Both the position numbers and the translations under genes were made by a program. Below the pieces are notes generated by a model. That model searched no databases. It saw nothing but the letters and a program-made list of their open reading frames with translations, and had not been told where the DNA came from. 64,000 nt of DNA, taken from NCBI GenBank assembly GCA_945874665.1, contig CAMCHJ010000001.1:186001-250000 (forward strand), in the 5' to 3' direction. This document shows, piece by piece, positions 59,564 through 64,000 of this stretch. Within the stretch, counting starts at the first letter, position 1; every line of letters starts with the position of its first letter. This stretch comes from Chitinophaga pinensis (GTDB taxonomy: Bacteria > Bacteroidota > Bacteroidia > UBA7662).

Positions 59564-62500
59564 GTGCTAAAAAGGCTGCTTCTATATTTTTTGTGCTTCG
59601 GTGCTTTTGTTTCAAAAGGACCGGCTTGGTCGCAGAATCAATCTTCCCAAACCTTTTTTGGTAAAAATAAAATTCAGTACCGCGATTTTGAGTGGTCGAA
59701 CTTGAGCGGGCCCAACTTTGAGATCTTTTATACTGTTGGAGGCAGAGAATTGGGGGTATATGCTGCCACCATCGCTGAAGAAACCGTGCGGCAGATCGAA
59801 GATTTTATGAATTACCGGGCAGACGGCAAATATCAAATCATTATTTACAACAACATATCAGACCTCAACCAAACCAATTTAGGCTTCGATTTAGAGCAAT
59901 ACAATACGGGTGGACTTACCCGCTTGGGGGGCAACAAGGTGATGGTGCATTTTTCAGAGAGTCGCGATGCCTTTCTCCGCGAATTACGCGTAGGCATTGC
60001 CAAAGTGTTGCTCTTCGACATGATGTACGGCGGCAATATTGGGGAGCGGGTGCAAAATGCGGCGACTATTTATTTGCCTGATTGGTATTTAAACGGACTC
60101 TTTTCCTACATACATACCGAATGGGGCGCGCACAACGACAATGAGCTGCGCGACTTGCTCAGCACCAAGCGCTTCAAAAAATTTAACCACCTACTCAACG
60201 ACCACCAAGAATTAGCGGGCCATAGTTTCTGGCACTTCATTTCAGAGACCTATGGCCGCACCGCGGTGCCCAATATTTTGTATTTGACGCGTGTAAATCG
60301 CAATTTTCAGGAGGGCCTCAGTTATGTAACTGGCAAAAAGATGAAGGAGCTAAGCAAAGATTGGCTGGCTTTTTACCGTGCACGTTATGCGGGTGAGGAC
60401 GCGTTAAGGACCATGCCGGAGGATACGCTCTACCTCCGCAAATTCCGTAAAAGAGCTGAGCTCAGCCAGTTGAAGTTTAGTCCCGACGGCACCAAAATGG
60501 CCTACGTAGAGCACCGCAAAGGTCTTCACCGCATGTATGTACACGACTTAACCACGGGAAAGCGCGAGCGGGTGCACAAAAGCGGGGTCAAATGGCTGTA
60601 TTTACACGGCGGCAATCAGTATCCGGTGCTTACGTGGCATCCCAACAGCAAAACCATTGCTTACTTTTTTGATGTGAAGGGTAGGGTACATTATGGTACC
60701 ATCCGCCTCAACGACAAAGGCAAGCACGAGGTGCTGGAGTACCCGCTCTTTCGTTTCGACCAGGTGTACGACATCGATTTTAGTCCCGACGGCCAGCACA
60801 TTGCCCTCTCCGGTGCCCGCAACGGTCAAACCGACATCTTCCTGTACCATGTGCCCTCAAAGCGCATTTTGCCCATCACCTCCGACCCCTTCGACGACTA
60901 CGAGCCGCGCTATTTTGATGGTGGTAGCAAGCTCTTGTTTAGCTCCAACCGGCCGCTCGATACCCTCCTACAAATCAACAGCGACACGCTGGAGCCCATG
61001 GCCACCACCGATGTTTTTGTATATTTTAATGAAGAGGGCAAAAAATCGAAGCTACTGCGGGTAACAAACACGCCTGAGGTAAATGAACGGCGGCCACAAT
61101 GGCAATACCGCAACTTTTTTAGCTACCTCAGCGACCAAAGCGGAGTGATGAATAGGCACATTGGGCAACTCGACAGCATTCCTTACCAAGTTATCCGCGA
61201 CAGCTTAGTGGAATATGCCGGGGATAGCGGCGAGACCTTGAGTTACACCCTGTACGACACCCTCACCCTGTACCGCGATACCGCCTATCAAGTGCCCGCC
61301 GGCAACTACCAACGCAACATCCGCTGGCACGATACACAACCGCGAACCGGGCAATACATCGAGCTGCTGGCGATGCGTGAAAAGCGTCCCAAAATTTACC
61401 GCGGCCGCTTGCGCCCCGACAGTCTGGCTGCCGTAGCCGAGCTCCCCGCCGCCACCCGTTACCGGCTGCTTTTTGAAACAAAAACTGCTAAACGACCAGC
61501 GGCCACCAAGCAGCTCATTGGGCTTACGGTGCCTGTGGGCATGCTTGATAATACGATTTTTAAGGTGCAGAAAGACAGTTTTGGTGTGCCCCTCCCCAAA
61601 ACCGCCACCTATAATTTTCAGCCACAGTTGCGTTTTCCGCTGCTTGAGGCAGAACTCGTGCCCGGTGAGCCACCCGTGGTTCAGGAGATTGCCAGTTTCC
61701 GCAGGCGCGGTCAAAGTCAGAGCAAAGACCCCTACCGCATTGCTAAAACCCGCTTGTACACGCCTACCATGAGCACCGATTATTTGGTGTCGCAGGTGGG
61801 TAACACCATTTTTCAAAACGACATGCCGAGCTTCACAGTCAGCACGGTGAATGCCTTAAACGCCAATGTGGGCCTCATCCTCAAAGGCGGTTTGTCGGAT
61901 TTGTTTGAAGACCACAAGCTCAGCGGCGGACTCTTAATGAATGCTGATTACAGCAACAACCAGTATTATTTAATGTATGAATACTTGCGGAGGCGTTGGG
62001 ACCAGCGGTATTTATTTATCCAAACCCGAAGCCAGCTGCCCGAAGGCCTCAACGAGCTAGCCAAAGTAAACACCCTCGAGGGCATGGCGCAGTTCAGCTA
62101 TCCTTTTAACCGCTACCAAAGTATTCGTTTGGCGGCTATCTACCGCAGCGACAACAGCACCTACACGGCTACCGATCTCAGTCAGCTCGAACGGCCTGGT
62201 CTTTTTGAGCATGTAGCCGGCATCAAAACCGAGTTTGTGCAAGACAACACCAAAGAACTCGCGCTCAATACCCTCCGCGGTACGCGCTGGAAAGTGTATT
62301 TGGAGGGCTACAAGTTTTTAGACAACAACAATGATTACATGACGGTGGTGGGGCTCGATTACCGCACCTACTTACAGCTCTATAAAAACTTCATTTGGGC
62401 CAACCGCGTAGCGACCAATGTGAGCTTGGGGGCGCGCAAAACGCTCTTTATGCTTGGTGGCGTTGACAATTGGTTGTTGCCGCGCATGGACAACAGTTTG

Positions 62501-62941
62501 GCCCCGCCTGTGAATGAAAACTTTGCTTACCGCGCTGTGGCCACCAATATGCGCGGCTTTTTACAGAATGCCCGCAACGGTGCTAACTTTTTTCTGGTTA
62601 ACACAGAATTACGCTTGCCCTTTGTACAAGTGTTGTCACGCTCGCCGGTATCGTCGGAGTTTTGGAGGAACCTTGCGCTTGTTGGCTTTGCTGATGTGGG
62701 CACCGCTTGGAGCGGCCCCGACCCATTTAGTGTCGACAACCCCTTCAACGTAACCTATTTTGAAGATGGCCCCGTGCGCGTAAAGGTAGTGACCAACAAA
62801 AACCCCATCATTGGCGGATACGGTGTAGGTGCCAGGATGCGGGTCTTTGGATATTTCTTACGCATCGACCGGGCTTGGGGCGTGGATGATGGCCAGATTT
62901 TACGTCCCGTTTGGTATTTATCGCTGAACCTCGATTTTTAA
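59564..62941 (+). CDS. Large surface protein: peptidase-MA-like domain, TolB-type propeller and Omp85-type barrel
   Basis: 1125 residues from a GTG at 59564 (MLKRLLLYFLCFGAFVSKGPAWSQ, signal peptide). Residues about 30-270 resemble the peptidase MA-like fold, but the zinc motif is lost: VGIAK (143-147) stands where HExxH would be, and N177 replaces the third ligand. Next come PD40/TolB-like propeller repeats (LKFSPDGTKMAYVEHRKG, IDFSPDGQHIALSGARNGQTDIFL, YFDGGSKLLFSSNRPLD). The C-terminal about 350 residues look like an Omp85/surface-antigen barrel (KTLFMLGGVDNWL, GFADVGTAWSGPDPF, end GYGVGARMRVFGYFLRIDRAWGVDDGQ). It is probably in the outer membrane; function unknown. Confidence 0.8.
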   Translation: MLKRLLLYFLCFGAFVSKGPAWSQNQSSQTFFGKNKIQYRDFEWSNLSGPNFEIFYTVGGRELGVYAATIAEETVRQIEDFMNYRADGKYQIIIYNNISDLNQTNLGFDLEQYNTGGLTRLGGNKVMVHFSESRDAFLRELRVGIAKVLLFDMMYGGNIGERVQNAATIYLPDWYLNGLFSYIHTEWGAHNDNELRDLLSTKRFKKFNHLLNDHQELAGHSFWHFISETYGRTAVPNILYLTRVNRNFQEGLSYVTGKKMKELSKDWLAFYRARYAGEDALRTMPEDTLYLRKFRKRAELSQLKFSPDGTKMAYVEHRKGLHRMYVHDLTTGKRERVHKSGVKWLYLHGGNQYPVLTWHPNSKTIAYFFDVKGRVHYGTIRLNDKGKHEVLEYPLFRFDQVYDIDFSPDGQHIALSGARNGQTDIFLYHVPSKRILPITSDPFDDYEPRYFDGGSKLLFSSNRPLDTLLQINSDTLEPMATTDVFVYFNEEGKKSKLLRVTNTPEVNERRPQWQYRNFFSYLSDQSGVMNRHIGQLDSIPYQVIRDSLVEYAGDSGETLSYTLYDTLTLYRDTAYQVPAGNYQRNIRWHDTQPRTGQYIELLAMREKRPKIYRGRLRPDSLAAVAELPAATRYRLLFETKTAKRPAATKQLIGLTVPVGMLDNTIFKVQKDSFGVPLPKTATYNFQPQLRFPLLEAELVPGEPPVVQEIASFRRRGQSQSKDPYRIAKTRLYTPTMSTDYLVSQVGNTIFQNDMPSFTVSTVNALNANVGLILKGGLSDLFEDHKLSGGLLMNADYSNNQYYLMYEYLRRRWDQRYLFIQTRSQLPEGLNELAKVNTLEGMAQFSYPFNRYQSIRLAAIYRSDNSTYTATDLSQLERPGLFEHVAGIKTEFVQDNTKELALNTLRGTRWKVYLEGYKFLDNNNDYMTVVGLDYRTYLQLYKNFIWANRVATNVSLGARKTLFMLGGVDNWLLPRMDNSLAPPVNENFAYRAVATNMRGFLQNARNGANFFLVNTELRLPFVQVLSRSPVSSEFWRNLALVGFADVGTAWSGPDPFSVDNPFNVTYFEDGPVRVKVVTNKNPIIGGYGVGARMRVFGYFLRIDRAWGVDDGQILRPVWYLSLNLDF

Positions 62942-62960
62942 CGGCTGCCTTACCGCTGCT

Positions 62961-63656
62961 TCAAGCTACCTGCGCAGCCGCTCGTTGGTCTGCAAAATCC
63001 TTACTGCAACCTTTTACGATGAGGTATTGCGCGGTTATGTAGGTGAGCATGACCCAAAATCCAGCCATCGGAATTGGGGCTACAAATTTGTTTATAGCCA
63101 GCAGTGCGTCAGACAGTAAAAAGCTCATAGCGCCCAGCAACACCCAAGACCCTGCTTTTTCACCCGACCGATTCAGTCTGTTTACCGCACTCAGCACCAT
63201 ACTACTGATGGCCAACACATAAAACGATACCGGAATGCTCATCGCACCTAAATGGGGATAAAGGTAAAAATACACAGCGCCTGCTAAGGCCAATACGGGC
63301 AGCGCATACCACGGCTTGCTAACCACAAGGCCTTTTTTCTGCTCCCGTGATAAAGAAAAAGCAGCTGTATACGCCAGTTGGGCTATGAGAAAAGCTGCCA
63401 GTCCTGCTATAAAAAAGCCCGGTCGATCACCACCAATCAACAGCACATCTCCCAGCCACGAACCTGCCATGGCCGCCAGCATCCAGCGTTGTTCAACCCG
63501 GCGCACAGGACCCGTTTGTTGCAAGAAAAAGGCTACCAAAATCGGCATCAGCAGCACCTTAGTAAGCGCCATACCCAGCGGTATTTCGAGCAAATGAAAG
63601 CCCAAGTGCCCTGCGGCTACTTGTAAAAAGATGCGTTCAAACGATTTTTTGGACAT
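62961..63656 (-). CDS. YhhN family membrane protein, probable lysoplasmalogenase
   Basis: 231 residues with eight hydrophobic segments. The YhhN/TMEM86 landmarks are GSWLGDVLLIGGDRPGFFIAGLAAFLIAQLAYTAAF, LGAMSFLLSDALLAINKF and LTYITAQYLIVKG. Animal TMEM86 and characterised bacterial relatives cleave the vinyl-ether bond of lysoplasmalogens. Its start overlaps the upstream gene by 20 bp, so the two are co-translated. Confidence 0.88.
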   Translation of the reverse strand: MSKKSFERIFLQVAAGHLGFHLLEIPLGMALTKVLLMPILVAFFLQQTGPVRRVEQRWMLAAMAGSWLGDVLLIGGDRPGFFIAGLAAFLIAQLAYTAAFSLSREQKKGLVVSKPWYALPVLALAGAVYFYLYPHLGAMSIPVSFYVLAISSMVLSAVNRLNRSGEKAGSWVLLGAMSFLLSDALLAINKFVAPIPMAGFWVMLTYITAQYLIVKGCSKDFADQRAAAQVA

Positions 63657-64000
63657 GGAGAGGTGCTAGTGGCAGTTTCAAGGCCCAAAGTACAAACAAA
63701 ACGGGAAGCACCAGCAGGGGCAAAAAACTCAGCGACCACAGTTGTGGGAACAAGCCTATTAAAGCTGCCGTGGTAAACAGCAGGCGCAAGCTTTCGGTGC
63801 GCACTGCGGTGGCGCGGCCTTCGAGCAGCATGCCCAGGGTGGCCGAGCTAAAGAAGATGATGCTGCCAAAAGCCACTTTTTCGGTTAGGCTGAACTGGCT
63901 CAATTGAAACAAAAAGAAGCTCGTCACCGCCAAAAGCAAGGCATACTGCACCAACACATACACATTTACCAGCATCGGCACCTCGGTATCGAATTTCTTG
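63637..64000 (-). CDS. C-terminal part of a probable sterol-desaturase/alkylglycerol monooxygenase-like membrane protein
   Basis: The frame continues to the right edge as KKFDTEVPMLVNVYVLVQYALLL, so the gene is cut and no start lies in the window. About 120 residues with four hydrophobic segments and no His motif (the fatty-acid-hydroxylase His boxes would be upstream). The KKFDTEVP...YVLVQ block resembles the end of the Bacteroidota sterol desaturase family proteins related to alkylglycerol monooxygenase. That, and the overlap with a YhhN gene, suggests an ether-lipid role. Identification is tentative because the catalytic part is missing. Confidence 0.55.
   Translation of the reverse strand, partial: KKFDTEVPMLVNVYVLVQYALLLAVTSFFLFQLSQFSLTEKVAFGSIIFFSSATLGMLLEGRATAVRTESLRLLFTTAALIGLFPQLWSLSFLPLLVLPVLFVLWALKLPLAPLHVQKIV

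Overview
This window looks like a chromosomal segment of a member of the Bacteroidota (Bacteroidetes), roughly 50% G+C by eye. The evidence is a set of type IX secretion (T9SS) genes (porU, porV, porZ, gldJ and a PorP/SprF-family gene), a fused MurF-alanine racemase, a SusC-like TonB receptor, an almost complete lack of Shine-Dalgarno sequences, and many -7 promoter boxes of the TAnnTTTG type. The porU-porV-gldJ grouping suggests a flavobacterial relative, but I cannot place it more precisely. I see no rRNA, tRNA, CRISPR array, insertion sequence or prophage. No gene-free stretch exceeds about 300 bases; the longest gaps (9944-10187, 14028-14309, 14952-15177, 20145-20317, 22577-22802) are described where they hold anything.

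Layout. 1-6112: a YicC-type RNase cut by the left edge, a DMT permease, a small outer-membrane barrel, a heavy-metal locus (HYC_CC_PP protein, HMA-domain protein, TonB receptor) and recX. 6160-14027: an MFS permease overlapping murF-alr, a secreted subtilisin with a T9SS tail, and gmd. 14310-22576: a YdeI-like protein, a 26-bp palindromic repeat array, a three-gene efflux operon (adaptor, MacB-type permease, TolC) with no ATPase gene, then recO and porZ separated by a 20-bp tandem repeat. 22803-29149: a purF-type amidotransferase, a small XRE regulator, DUF5606 and DUF962 proteins, an AAA ATPase with three 15-bp palindromic repeats in front of it, and a secreted S10 peptidase. 29150-35145: superoxide dismutase, a small periplasmic protein, a remarkable two-gene metal transporter, and two lipoproteins. 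35148-41268: rlmN, the menaquinone operon menI-menF-menD-menB, and pnuC. 41288-46853: a frameshifted toxin with its antitoxin, then infB-nusA-rimP. 46921-58736: an M1 aminopeptidase lipoprotein, a biotin carrier protein, gldJ-HD-mutT, porP/sprF, porU and porV. 58807-64000: a metallo-hydrolase, a huge propeller-barrel protein, and a lysoplasmalogenase overlapping the tail of a probable sterol-desaturase-family gene cut by the right edge.

The most interesting system is at 30401-33714. A whole ABC metal importer and its likely repressor are packed into two overlapping genes. The first fuses a periplasmic metal-binding protein, one membrane helix and the ABC ATPase. The second fuses the membrane permease to a complete DtxR/MntR-like repressor with MntR-type ligands. 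A perfect 8+8 bp palindrome resembling a DtxR-family operator sits just upstream of the promoter. The organisation recalls chlamydial YtgCR but is more compact, and it lies beside a superoxide dismutase gene with manganese-type sequence features.

A second window-wide observation is that at least eleven genes have a TAnnTTTG-like box ending only 4-6 nt before the start codon. This predicts widespread leaderless mRNAs.
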